Shown here piece by piece: positions 1 through 7,518 of a DNA stretch of 64,000 nt. The notes under the pieces are model-generated. The model had not been told where the DNA came from. It did not search any database and saw only the letters and a program-made list of their open reading frames with translations. Origin of the DNA: an uncultured Acidimicrobiales bacterium (lineage in GTDB: Bacteria; Actinomycetota; Acidimicrobiia; Acidimicrobiales; SZUA-35); assembly GCA_937976305.1 (NCBI GenBank), contig CALJSB010000086.1, forward strand, positions 1 to 64,000, given 5' to 3'. The position numbers and the translations under genes are program-made. Within the stretch, counting starts at the first letter, position 1. Every line of letters starts with the position of its first letter.

Positions 1-183
1 TCAGCCGATGGCTGAGTCGACCTGGCTGAACTTGTCGGATGCGCTGTTACCGAGGGCGGTGACGGCGGCGATGCAGACAACTGCGATGAGGGCGACGAGG
101 AGGGCGTACTCGACGAGGCTGGCGCCACGCTCGGTCTTGGCTTGGGCTTTCATCCATGCTGAGAGGAATTCGAAGTGAAGCAT
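1..183 (-). CDS. Flp-type (type IVb) pilin
   Basis: Major subunit of a Flp/Tad tight-adherence pilus. The 60-residue product has a short charged leader, the prepilin cleavage motif G20|ASLVEY with Glu25 and Tyr26, one hydrophobic helix (about residues 22-45) and a short polar tail. In this family a TadV-type peptidase cuts after the Gly and the helix packs into the fibre core. The stop codon is the first triplet of the window, so the gene is complete, but any tad assembly genes downstream lie outside. Met11 is an alternative start that would leave a shorter leader. The motif match is clear and confidence in the family is high. Confidence 0.9.
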   Translation of the reverse strand: MLHFEFLSAWMKAQAKTERGASLVEYALLVALIAVVCIAAVTALGNSASDKFSQVDSAIG

Positions 184-479
184 TTTGTTTGTCCTTGGGG
201 GTTTGTTATTTGGACCGCCGGGCCGGTTGGGCCAGCGGCTTGTGACATGAACTACGGCACTGGGTCCAGTTCTCTGTATGGACCGGACGCCCTATCGGAG
301 CTGAGGACGTGTACATCCTCTGTTTCAGGGGGACTCGATTCGCGTCGTTGTTGAACCAACGAAGAGGTTTGGGCGTCTTATTGCTTGTGAAGCGAATTCT
401 TGGGTTCGGTGCCGTGTCGCTGGTCGCGAGTGTGGGTTGGTCGGTCGTTCGCTCGGGACCTTCCTCGGCGTGGGTGTGA
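184..479. other. gap between pilin and propeller-like gene
   Basis: About 300 bases with no independent gene. The left part should hold the reverse-strand pilin promoter and leader. The right part (387-479) holds a GTG-initiated 30-codon reading frame, VKRILGFGAVSLVASVGW and onward, that looks like a signal peptide. It ends in TGA at 477-479, immediately before and in frame with the ATG of the next gene at 480. I saw no convincing -35/-10 pair or terminator. Confidence 0.45.
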
Positions 480-1208
480 ATGCTCGTACGGGGCGACGAT
501 GTGAATCGAACGTCGAGGGTGGCCTTCTCTCCTGACGGCCAATTGATTGGAGTCTTTGCTGTTCGCCTCGTCGAGGGTGAGACCAGCGATGAGATCGTCG
601 CCGTCGGACAACTCGAGATCTATGACGCCGACTCAGGTGATTTGATCAGCGCGGCTCGGTTCGAGTCGTGGATCCTCTGCTTTGGGATGGGCTTCTCGGC
701 CGACAACAGCGAGGCGCAGTGCGGGGACACCGTGATCGACACGGCGACGGGCCAACGTCTTGACGAGAACAACAACACCTACGGCGTTGCCAGCACCAGT
801 AGATCGTCGTCTGGGACTGACGGGACGTGGGTCGACGCGAGAAGAACAGAACTGCTCATTCACCCTGTTGACGTCGAGCGAGAGCGCGGTGATGCGGAGG
901 AGGTCGTGTCCGTCGATCTCAACCTTCCGTCCGATCACAACGTTGTCTGGACGAGTCTTGATCCCCAATCAGAGCGTGTCGCCCTTTTTCATGTCGCCCC
1001 CGAGCGCTCATGGTTCTCAACCATGACGAGTCGGGCCTCTGAGCACACTCCCGCAACGCTCACACTCGTGGAAACTGGCAACGACTCGAAGCCGGAAACG
1101 ATTGGTTTCGGGTTCAGGGCCCGATGGGGAAGTTGGTCGGCGAACGGTGAGTATCTCGTTGCGGTTGATGAGACAGCAGGCACATTTGTCGTGATCCAGA
1201 CCCCCTGA
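480..1208 (+). CDS. hypothetical protein, WD40/TolB-like repeats
   Basis: Unrecognised 242-residue protein. Phrases such as VAFSPDGQLIGVFAV near the N-terminus, LEIYDADSGDLI around residue 45 and WGSWSANGEYLVAVD near the C-terminus look like beta-propeller (WD40/TolB-type) blades. As written it has no signal peptide and starts in mid-blade. A signal-like peptide lies directly upstream in the same frame (GTG 387), separated only by one TGA at 477-479. The intact ancestor was probably a secreted or lipid-anchored propeller starting at 387, and the present ORF may be a nonsense-interrupted gene. The ribosome-binding site before ATG 480 is poor. Function unknown. Confidence 0.55.
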   Translation: MLVRGDDVNRTSRVAFSPDGQLIGVFAVRLVEGETSDEIVAVGQLEIYDADSGDLISAARFESWILCFGMGFSADNSEAQCGDTVIDTATGQRLDENNNTYGVASTSRSSSGTDGTWVDARRTELLIHPVDVERERGDAEEVVSVDLNLPSDHNVVWTSLDPQSERVALFHVAPERSWFSTMTSRASEHTPATLTLVETGNDSKPETIGFGFRARWGSWSANGEYLVAVDETAGTFVVIQTP

Positions 1209-1252
1209 AGCACGAATCTGCGGTGCCATACTCGGCGGCGGAGGTGCGTCGA

Positions 1253-2029
1253 ATGGGCAAGCTCGAAGTTGATCTCAGCGGTCGTGTTGCCGTGGTGTCC
1301 GGGGGGTCATCGGGCATGGGCGCAGCGGTTGTTGCCCGGCTGGCTGAGTGTGGAGCGGGCGTCGTGGTTGGCGGGCGAGACGTGGCACGCACGCGTGAGG
1401 TCGCAAGCTCGGTCATCGCTGGCGGAGGTCGTGCGGTTCCTGTCGTGGGCAACATCGTCGATTCGGCAACTGCCGATCTGATGGTGGCGTCGGCCCTTGA
1501 GGAGTTCGGTCGACTCGACATCGTGGTGAGCGCGGCCGGCGTCATTCACCGAGCTGACGCCATCGGCACCGATGATGAACAGTGGCGCCACACGATGAGC
1601 GTCAACGTCGATGGGCCCTTCTATCTGAGCCGAGCTTCGATCCCGGCGCTCCGTAACGCTGGCGGGGGCTCGATCATCAACGTGAGTTCGACGTGTGGCC
1701 TTGTCGGGGCGGCCGGGCTCGCCGCGTATTGCGCATCGAAGGGAGCTGTTTCGAATCTCACAAGAGCGATGGCACTCGATCACGCAACCGAGGGCATCCG
1801 AATCAACGCAATCTGTCCGGGGGCAGTCGAGACGCCGATGCTTGGTTCTGGCCATCCGTCCGGCCGGACGCTCAACGATGTCAGAGCGAGCAATCTCGAG
1901 TCGATCCCCGAGGGGCGGATCCCGGAGCCCGACGAGATCGCAGAGGTGGTGCTGTTCTTGGCATCGGACGCAAGCCGACACATCACCGGCACGAACATGC
2001 CGGTCGATGGTGGTTACACGGCGCAGTAA
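1253..2029 (+). CDS. short-chain dehydrogenase/reductase (SDR)
   Basis: Classical NAD(P)-dependent SDR of about 258 residues. It has the cofactor loop GGSSGMG at about 17-23, an SAAG motif at about 93-96, Asn118, the catalytic Ser at about 145-146 in INVSST, and YCASK with Tyr159 and Lys163. The C-terminal phrase TGTNMPVDGGYTAQ is typical of FabG-like members. I prefer ATG 1253 because GGAGGTG sits 6-7 bases before it; an upstream in-frame ATG at 1223 lacks such a site. The substrate cannot be told from sequence. It is followed after about 50 bases by the HIT-like gene. Confidence 0.88.
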   Translation: MGKLEVDLSGRVAVVSGGSSGMGAAVVARLAECGAGVVVGGRDVARTREVASSVIAGGGRAVPVVGNIVDSATADLMVASALEEFGRLDIVVSAAGVIHRADAIGTDDEQWRHTMSVNVDGPFYLSRASIPALRNAGGGSIINVSSTCGLVGAAGLAAYCASKGAVSNLTRAMALDHATEGIRINAICPGAVETPMLGSGHPSGRTLNDVRASNLESIPEGRIPEPDEIAEVVLFLASDASRHITGTNMPVDGGYTAQ

Positions 2030-2080
2030 GACAGCACTATTTGCACGGCGCTTCGCGGTCGAACGTGCGAGGGTGATGGC

Positions 2081-2641
2081 ATGACTGACGATGCTCGTTT
2101 GCCCGTCCCTGATGTCGTCGAGTGGCCGATCTTCCCCTTCGAGGGAGAGTTTCAGGTGCGCAAGATCGAGCCGCCGTTCGCAGAAGAACGGCTTCGCCAT
2201 GGTGACCCCGGCGGCCCACCGTGTGGTTGTGAGACCGAAGACGCCGACGAATGGATCTGGTCAGACGGAACTTGGAAGGTGACCCGCATTCGGTTTGGTG
2301 AAGCTGAGGCTGGTTTCCCCTCGTACATGCTCGGAACGGTCGAACACATGGACTTTGGCGACATGAGCGAAGAACTCGCCGCCCAGTTCGGCGTGATGAG
2401 CCTGCGTATGGAGCGGGCGCTCATGACGCTCCCGAACGTTGGTCGCGTGCACATCAATCGCTGGGGCGACGGCGGAGCACACATGCACGTGTGGTTCCTC
2501 GGTCGCCCGTTCGGGGCCTGGCAGTTCAGCGGCTACATGCTGCCGTTGTGGGGTTTCATTCTCCCTGGGCTCGACAACGAACGACTGGCCGAGAACGACC
2601 GGCTCGTTGCCGAGGCGCTGGCGCAAGCGGGTTCGTTTTGA
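2081..2641 (+). CDS. HIT-superfamily-like protein
   Basis: A 186-residue protein whose centre reads GRVHINRWGDGGAHMHVWF, with His124, His134 and His136. This resembles the histidine-triad nucleotide hydrolase/transferase motif (H-x-H-x-H) preceded by the usual hydrophobic strand. The N-terminal third contains a CGC pair (Cys48, Cys50) and several acidic residues. HIT proteins hydrolyse or transfer nucleotidyl groups, but the third His of the strict triad is not visible, so activity is uncertain. The gene lies between an SDR and a GNAT gene, with 17 bases to the next probable start. Assignment is by motif only. Confidence 0.55.
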   Translation: MTDDARLPVPDVVEWPIFPFEGEFQVRKIEPPFAEERLRHGDPGGPPCGCETEDADEWIWSDGTWKVTRIRFGEAEAGFPSYMLGTVEHMDFGDMSEELAAQFGVMSLRMERALMTLPNVGRVHINRWGDGGAHMHVWFLGRPFGAWQFSGYMLPLWGFILPGLDNERLAENDRLVAEALAQAGSF

Positions 2642-2658
2642 CCGCTTCGGGGGACGGC

Positions 2659-3353
2659 GTGCAAACCAACGAGTTCGGCCAGTCGATCGGCCGCGACCTC
2701 GGCGGCTGGACCTCTCCGGAGTTTCCGCCGTCGACGACACATCGCGGCGCACTGTGGCCCTCGAGCCCCTGTCGGCCACTCTCCATGCAGAAGCTCTGCT
2801 GAGCGTCTTCGACACCGTTGAAGACTCGCTTTGGACCTACCTTCCGTTCGGCCCTTTCGACGGTCTCGGGGCGCTCACCGCGCTCATCGACAACCTCAAC
2901 GCCCGGCCTGATTGGTTGCCGTTTGCGGTCATGAACGGCGGCAACGCGATCGGCTTTCTCTCGTACCTTCGGGTCGAACCAGCGCTGGGTACGTTCGAGA
3001 TCGGCTCCATTGTCTTTGGCCCTGGACTGTCGCAAACGACCGCGGCCACCGAAGCCCTGTTCCTTCTTCTCGATCACGGATTCGAGCTCGGTTACCGCCG
3101 AGGCGAATGGAAATGCGATGCGCTCAATGCTCCATCGCGAGCCGCCGCTGAGCGGCTCGGCTTCCTTTACGAAGGCACGTTTGCCAACGCAACGCACTAC
3201 AAGGGCCGCAACCGCGATACCGCCTGGTTCGGTATCACCGGTGAACGATGGCCCGAACTACGGGCAACGTTTGTGGCCTGGCTCGATGCTGACAACTTCG
3301 ACGAAGCGGGCCGCCAGCGTCGACCGCTTGGCTCCTTCCGTTCACCGTCCTGA
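2659..3353 (+). CDS. GNAT acetyltransferase, apparent frameshift
   Basis: RimJ/RimL-type GNAT N-acetyltransferase. The probable start is GTG 2659 after a GGGGGA ribosome-binding site. This frame gives the family's usual opening, TNEFGQSIGRDLGGW, but the domain continues in another frame from about 2748: TVALEPLSATLHAEALL, then WTYLPFGPF, then RRGEWKCDALNAPSRAAAERLGF (acetyl-CoA region). A one-base loss near 2745-2752, where THRG should run on into RTVALE, explains both halves. Translation could restart at GTG 2754, giving a shortened enzyme. The last 157 bases overlap the convergent arsJ frame. A real frameshift or a sequence error are both possible. Confidence 0.7.
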
Positions 3354-4525
3354 GGGAGGGCGAAAGTGAAGAGCCAAGCGATGAAGAGGAAAGCGGCTGA
3401 GCCCCAAAGCGCAAGCGTCAATCCGCCAGTGAGATAGAGCACCCCGGACAACAGCGTGCCGATGAGCCGACCTGCTGCGTTTGCCGAGTAGTAGAAGCCA
3501 ACGTCGAGCGCTGTGTCTTCTTGGGAGAGGGTGAGGATCAGGTAGGAATGCAGTGAGGAGTTCACGGCGAAGATGGCGCCAAAGACCATCAGCCCGACAA
3601 GTACGACGACGACGTTCGACTCGTCGGTACCCGTGACGGTGGCGGCCAAGGCGGCGGTCGCCAACACCAGAACCGCCAGCCACACAATGGCCCCCGAGCG
3701 ATCCCCCTTTGACCTCACCACCGCTGGGGCGAATGACTGGATGATCCCGTAGCCGATGACCCATGCGGCGAGGAAGGCGCCGGTTGCTTCGAACGACCAA
3801 CCGGCGATGTCGTCGAGAAAGATCGGAAGGGCGACAACAAACCAGATGTCGCGAGCGCCGAACAAAAAGAGTCGGGCGATCGACAGTCGATTGATGGCGG
3901 TCGACTTCGAGAAGATTGACCCGATGGGTGTCTTCTCTTCGGCCCGCCCGAGCGCAGTGTCGAGCAACAGGCCAGAGAGCACAAGGGCCACCCCGACCGT
4001 GCCGGCCATGATCCACAACGACGAGCGGAATCCAGCGGTGGCCAGCAGCCAGCCGCCGACGAAGAAGCCAACACCCTTCAGCGCATTCTTCGATCCGGTC
4101 AGCACCGCCACCCAACGAAAGAGTCGATTCTCGCCCTCTCCAGCGACGAACTTCACTGACGTCTTGGCGCTCATCTTGGTGAGGTCCTTCGCCACACCAG
4201 ACAGCGACTGCACACCCATCACAAACACAACCGAGGCCGCCTGACTCCACGTATCGCCTTGCAACGACAACGCCAACAGGGCAACAACCTGCAGCGCGAG
4301 CCCCATCACCAGTGTTTGGTTGAGGCCTCGCCGGGAACCGACCCAGCCGCCGAGAAGGTTCGTGACAATGCCCATGAACTCATAGGCCAGAAACAAAAAC
4401 GCCAGCGAGACAGGGGAGTAGCCGAGATCGTGAAAGTGCAACAGCACAAGCATTCGCAGGGCACCGTCGCTGATCGTGAAGACCCAGTAGGCGGCCGTGA
4501 CGACGGCGTAGCTACGAAGGTTCAT
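3197..4525 (-). CDS. arsJ: ArsJ organoarsenical efflux MFS transporter
   Basis: Twelve-helix MFS permease of about 442 residues. The N-terminus (YWVFTISDGALRMLVLLHF, then GYSPVSLAFLFLAYEFMG) and the central ALSGVAKDL-type segment (here SLSGVAKDLTKMSAKTSVK) followed by WVAVLTGSKNALKGVGFF are characteristic of ArsJ. In the known pathway GAPDH makes 1-arseno-3-phosphoglycerate from arsenate and ArsJ exports it. The start overlaps the stop of the remnant GAPDH gene as ATGA (4522-4525). After the last helix, a polar tail of about 50 residues runs antisense through the GNAT 3' end because no stop intervenes, which suggests that the original 3' end was lost. No arsR or arsC is visible nearby. Confidence 0.88.
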   Translation of the reverse strand: MNLRSYAVVTAAYWVFTISDGALRMLVLLHFHDLGYSPVSLAFLFLAYEFMGIVTNLLGGWVGSRRGLNQTLVMGLALQVVALLALSLQGDTWSQAASVVFVMGVQSLSGVAKDLTKMSAKTSVKFVAGEGENRLFRWVAVLTGSKNALKGVGFFVGGWLLATAGFRSSLWIMAGTVGVALVLSGLLLDTALGRAEEKTPIGSIFSKSTAINRLSIARLFLFGARDIWFVVALPIFLDDIAGWSFEATGAFLAAWVIGYGIIQSFAPAVVRSKGDRSGAIVWLAVLVLATAALAATVTGTDESNVVVVLVGLMVFGAIFAVNSSLHSYLILTLSQEDTALDVGFYYSANAAGRLIGTLLSGVLYLTGGLTLALWGSAAFLFIAWLFTFALPQDGERKEPSGRRWRPASSKLSASSQATNVARSSGHRSPVIPNQAVSRLRPL

Positions 4526-4728
4526 GTCGCGAGATCGGCGACTCGCTGAGCCAGTTCCACGAACCGGTGGGCGAAGCGGCCGTGCACGGTGTCGAACTCG
4601 AGCAGGTGTGCCGACGTTGTGGCAGCGCCGTTGAGTTCGTTGATGTGCGCCAGCTCGAGGTCGGGGTGACGCTTGGGCGCACGAACCGCAAGGCGTCCGA
4701 ACCCGTTGATCCCGATGCGCGTGGTCAC
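4522..4728 (-). pseudogene. internally deleted ArsJ-associated GAPDH
   Basis: A 68-residue ORF that retains only the two ends of a glyceraldehyde-3-phosphate dehydrogenase. The first about 53 residues match the family N-terminus (MTTRIGINGFGR, LAHINELNG, HLLEFDTVHGRFA). The last 15, HRFVELAQRVADLAT, match the usual C-terminal helix after YDNEWGYS. The NAD motif is also short of about three residues, reading GFGRLAVRA instead of GFGRxGRLAxRA. The catalytic Cys and substrate sites are gone, so it cannot work as GAPDH. Reading frame and ATGA coupling to arsJ are kept. It may now serve only as a translational leader for arsJ. Confidence 0.85.
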
Positions 4729-4740
4729 GTCTGTAGTTTC

Positions 4741-4777
4741 TCACCTCGCCTTGGTGTTTCAAGCAACGACGAGGTGA
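4741..4777. promoter_or_regulatory. inverted repeat upstream of gap-arsJ
   Basis: Perfect 8-base arms TCACCTCG (4741-4748) and CGAGGTGA (4770-4777) separated by 21 bases. It sits just upstream of the reverse-strand GAPDH-remnant/arsJ pair and downstream of the reverse-strand membrane-protein gene. It could be an operator for the arsenic genes or a weak hairpin ending the upstream transcript. There is no U-run to decide for a terminator. Confidence 0.3.
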
Positions 4778-4836
4778 ACAGATGGCAACCGGCGGCCCTG
4801 GCTGAGCGAGGTCTTTGGGCGTTGCGGCGGCCGCCG

Positions 4837-5526
4837 TCAGCTGGTGGCGCCGACCCGGTTGGCGAAGATCACGTTCACGCCGGCTCGCTCCATCCGGATC
4901 TTGAACAAGAGCATGCCGACAACGAGGGTGAGCCCGGTTGTTGCTGGGCCGAGGAACGATTTCAAGATGACAAACCCCGTGACGGACTGCGTCAACAACA
5001 GGTAGAGAGTGACGGCGCCATTGAGCAGGCTGGTTGCCGCCCACAGCAGCGACGCAATCGAGAAGAAGCGGTTGAGCTCTGGATTCGCTGCGGTCTCATC
5101 GTCGAACGGGCAGAAGTCTTTGATGAGGCGTTCCGCCATCGGGATGCCCAGGGGCACGGAGACCAAAAAGGCCAGGCCGATCAGCGTTGTGCTGATCGTC
5201 GGCTGTACGAAGTAGACAAAGAGGCTGCCGGTGAGCAGGGCGACGATGGTCTTCGCCGTATTTCCGATCACGCTCATGAGCACGAGTCCGGCGACTCGCT
5301 CACCCTTCATTCGCTGATAGGCAACGACGCCGAGCGACCAGGCGAGAGCGACGATGATGGCGCTGCTGACGCCGACCCAGCTGAAGAAGGCAAGGAACAG
5401 CACCACAGGGATGACTTTCCCGATGATGATGGTCGGCCACGCATGTCGAACAATGGCGCCCATGCCGGGAATCACAACGCGGCTGGTGCCGATCGGACTC
5501 GTGTCTACTTCTACAACTTCACTCAT
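4837..5526 (-). CDS. VC0807-like integral membrane protein
   Basis: About 229-residue polytopic membrane protein with roughly six hydrophobic segments (for example IIIGKVIPVVLFLAFF near the N-terminus and LTLVVGMLLFKIRMERAG near the C-terminus). The overall pattern resembles the poorly characterised VC0807 family. I choose ATG 5526 because AAAGG lies seven bases before it; an upstream GTG at 5550 adds eight residues without a better site. It lies upstream of the arsJ remnant on the same strand with 108 bases between. No catalytic motif is evident and the role is unknown. Confidence 0.55.
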   Translation of the reverse strand: MSEVVEVDTSPIGTSRVVIPGMGAIVRHAWPTIIIGKVIPVVLFLAFFSWVGVSSAIIVALAWSLGVVAYQRMKGERVAGLVLMSVIGNTAKTIVALLTGSLFVYFVQPTISTTLIGLAFLVSVPLGIPMAERLIKDFCPFDDETAANPELNRFFSIASLLWAATSLLNGAVTLYLLLTQSVTGFVILKSFLGPATTGLTLVVGMLLFKIRMERAGVNVIFANRVGATS

Positions 5527-5684
5527 CGCCCGCCTTTCTACGTTGGTCACATCGGCACGATTGGGCGGAGACTTTCGGAATTCCGCCAGGTTGTTTGAGT
5601 AACTCGGCGAGTCGGCGTTTCAATTCCCCTTCTCTGTGTCGGTTAGATTTCGAAAACTGCTACCCGACAGTGAAGAGTGTCGAC

Positions 5685-7484
5685 ATGACTGATCCCATCC
5701 GCATCGCCAACTGCTCCGGCTTCTTTGGTGATCGACCCAGCGCCGCTCGCGAGATGGTTTCGGGAGGCCCAATCGATGTCCTCACGGGGGACTGGCTGGC
5801 CGAACTCACCATGCTGATCCTGAGCCGGATTCAGGCCAAACATCCGGGCCGTGGATTCGCTCGCACTTTTGTGTCGCAGATGGAGGACGTCATGGGTACA
5901 TGCCTCGACAGTGGCATCAAAGTCGTGACGAATGCCGGTGGGCTCGACCCGGGTGGTTGTGCCGATGCCGTGGCCGACGTCGCCGCCAAGCTCGGGTTGG
6001 CGCCAACGATCGCTTACGTCAACGGCGATGACTTGATGCCCCGAATCGGAGAGCTGGCCAGCACGGGCTCGTTGGAACCGTTCTCGAGCGACGTGGAGCT
6101 CGGCAACCACGAGGCCTACGTGTCTGCGAACGCCTACCTCGGATGTTGGGGGATTGTCGAAGCGCTCGAGAAGGGCGCAGACATCGTCATCACCGGTCGC
6201 GTCACCGACGCCGCAGTCGTGTGCGGCCCCGCGGCGTGGCATCACGGATGGGCTCGAGACGACTTCGACCAGTTGGCCGGTGCCGTGGCTGCCGGTCACG
6301 TGATCGAATGCGGCGCCCAGGTGACCGGTGGCAATTACTCGTTCTTCGAGGAGATTCCCGGGCTTCACGAGGTCGGCGGCAGAGCCCGCTTCGGGTTCCC
6401 GTGGGCCGAGATTGCTGCTGACGGATCGTCGGTGATCGGCAAGCACGACCGCACCGGAGGCCAGGTGTCGATCGGCACGGTGACCTCTCAGCTGTTATAC
6501 GAGATCGGCAGCCCGGAATACCTTGGGCCCGACGTGACAAGCCGGTTCGACAGCATCGAACTCGAAGAGATCGACCGGGATCGGGTTCGGATTTCCGGCG
6601 TGAAGGGTCAGGCCCCGCCGTCGACACTCAAGGTGGCCATGAACGAGCTCGGCGGGTTCCGTAACTCGTTCAGCGTGGCGCTGACCGGTCTCAGTATCGA
6701 GGAAAAGGCCAAGTTCGCCGAGGCGACCTTCTGGGACGCGTGTCCATATCGTCCGGAAGACTTTGCGTCGGTTACCAGTCGGATCGTGCGCACCGACAAG
6801 CTCGACCCCGACTCCCAAGAAGAAGCCACGGCAAGTTGGCAGGTCACCGTCAAGGACCCAGACGAGCGCAAGGTGGGTCGAGCATTCTCCGACGCAATGG
6901 TGCACACCGCCTTGTCTGGCATTCCAGGGATGTACGGACTCGGGGGCGGGCCGGGTGCGGGACGTCCCTACGGCGTCTATCGCCCAGCAAAGATCGAGTC
7001 GGACCTCGTGCCGCAGTATGTGCACATGCGCCCGAGTTCGGGGGATGTCTCCACGTCGCAAGTCTCATCGGTGTCACCGTCAGGTGAGGCTGTGGACGTC
7101 GATGTGGCTGGACCGGAAGCTCCCCTCGGTGGCGCCACGCTCGATGCGCCGATCGGGTTGGTCGTCGGCGCTCGCTCCGGGGACAAGGGAGGCAATGCCA
7201 ACCTCGGGGTTTACGTCCGATCCGACGCTGCCTGGGCATGGCTCGACAACTATCTCACGGTCGAACAGCTGAAGACGCTGCTACCCGAGGCTGCCGATCT
7301 CGTCGTGACGCGCCATCGATTCCCGCGAATCCGTTCACTCAATTTCGTGCTGGAAGGCCTTCTAGAGGAAGGTGTTGCAGCATCAACCCGTCAAGACGGC
7401 CAGGCAAAAGCTGTCGGCGAATGGCTTCGATCTCGGGTGGTTCCCATTCCACTCGATCTCGTGCCTGAGTCGAACGCAGAATGA
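5685..7484 (+). CDS. AtuA-family (DUF1446) protein
   Basis: About 599 residues. The main body is the AtuA/DUF1446 domain: IRIANCSGFFGDRPSAA at the start, VVTNAGGLDPGGCADAV around residue 85, and ITGRVTDAAVVCGPAAWHHGW around 165. It ends with the AtuA-like ferredoxin-fold region containing RSGDKGGNANLGVYVRS (about 505-520) and HRFPRIRSLNFVLEG. Family members occur in acyclic terpene/isoprenoid catabolism, but the reaction is not well defined. ATG 5685 is preferred over ATG/GTG codons further upstream because it begins directly with the conserved motif. It is followed after 34 bases by a nitronate monooxygenase-like gene, so the two may act together. Confidence 0.82.
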   Translation: MTDPIRIANCSGFFGDRPSAAREMVSGGPIDVLTGDWLAELTMLILSRIQAKHPGRGFARTFVSQMEDVMGTCLDSGIKVVTNAGGLDPGGCADAVADVAAKLGLAPTIAYVNGDDLMPRIGELASTGSLEPFSSDVELGNHEAYVSANAYLGCWGIVEALEKGADIVITGRVTDAAVVCGPAAWHHGWARDDFDQLAGAVAAGHVIECGAQVTGGNYSFFEEIPGLHEVGGRARFGFPWAEIAADGSSVIGKHDRTGGQVSIGTVTSQLLYEIGSPEYLGPDVTSRFDSIELEEIDRDRVRISGVKGQAPPSTLKVAMNELGGFRNSFSVALTGLSIEEKAKFAEATFWDACPYRPEDFASVTSRIVRTDKLDPDSQEEATASWQVTVKDPDERKVGRAFSDAMVHTALSGIPGMYGLGGGPGAGRPYGVYRPAKIESDLVPQYVHMRPSSGDVSTSQVSSVSPSGEAVDVDVAGPEAPLGGATLDAPIGLVVGARSGDKGGNANLGVYVRSDAAWAWLDNYLTVEQLKTLLPEAADLVVTRHRFPRIRSLNFVLEGLLEEGVAASTRQDGQAKAVGEWLRSRVVPIPLDLVPESNAE

Positions 7485-7518
7485 CATCTGACCGCTCCGC
7501 ACACCTGAGGAGACCAAC

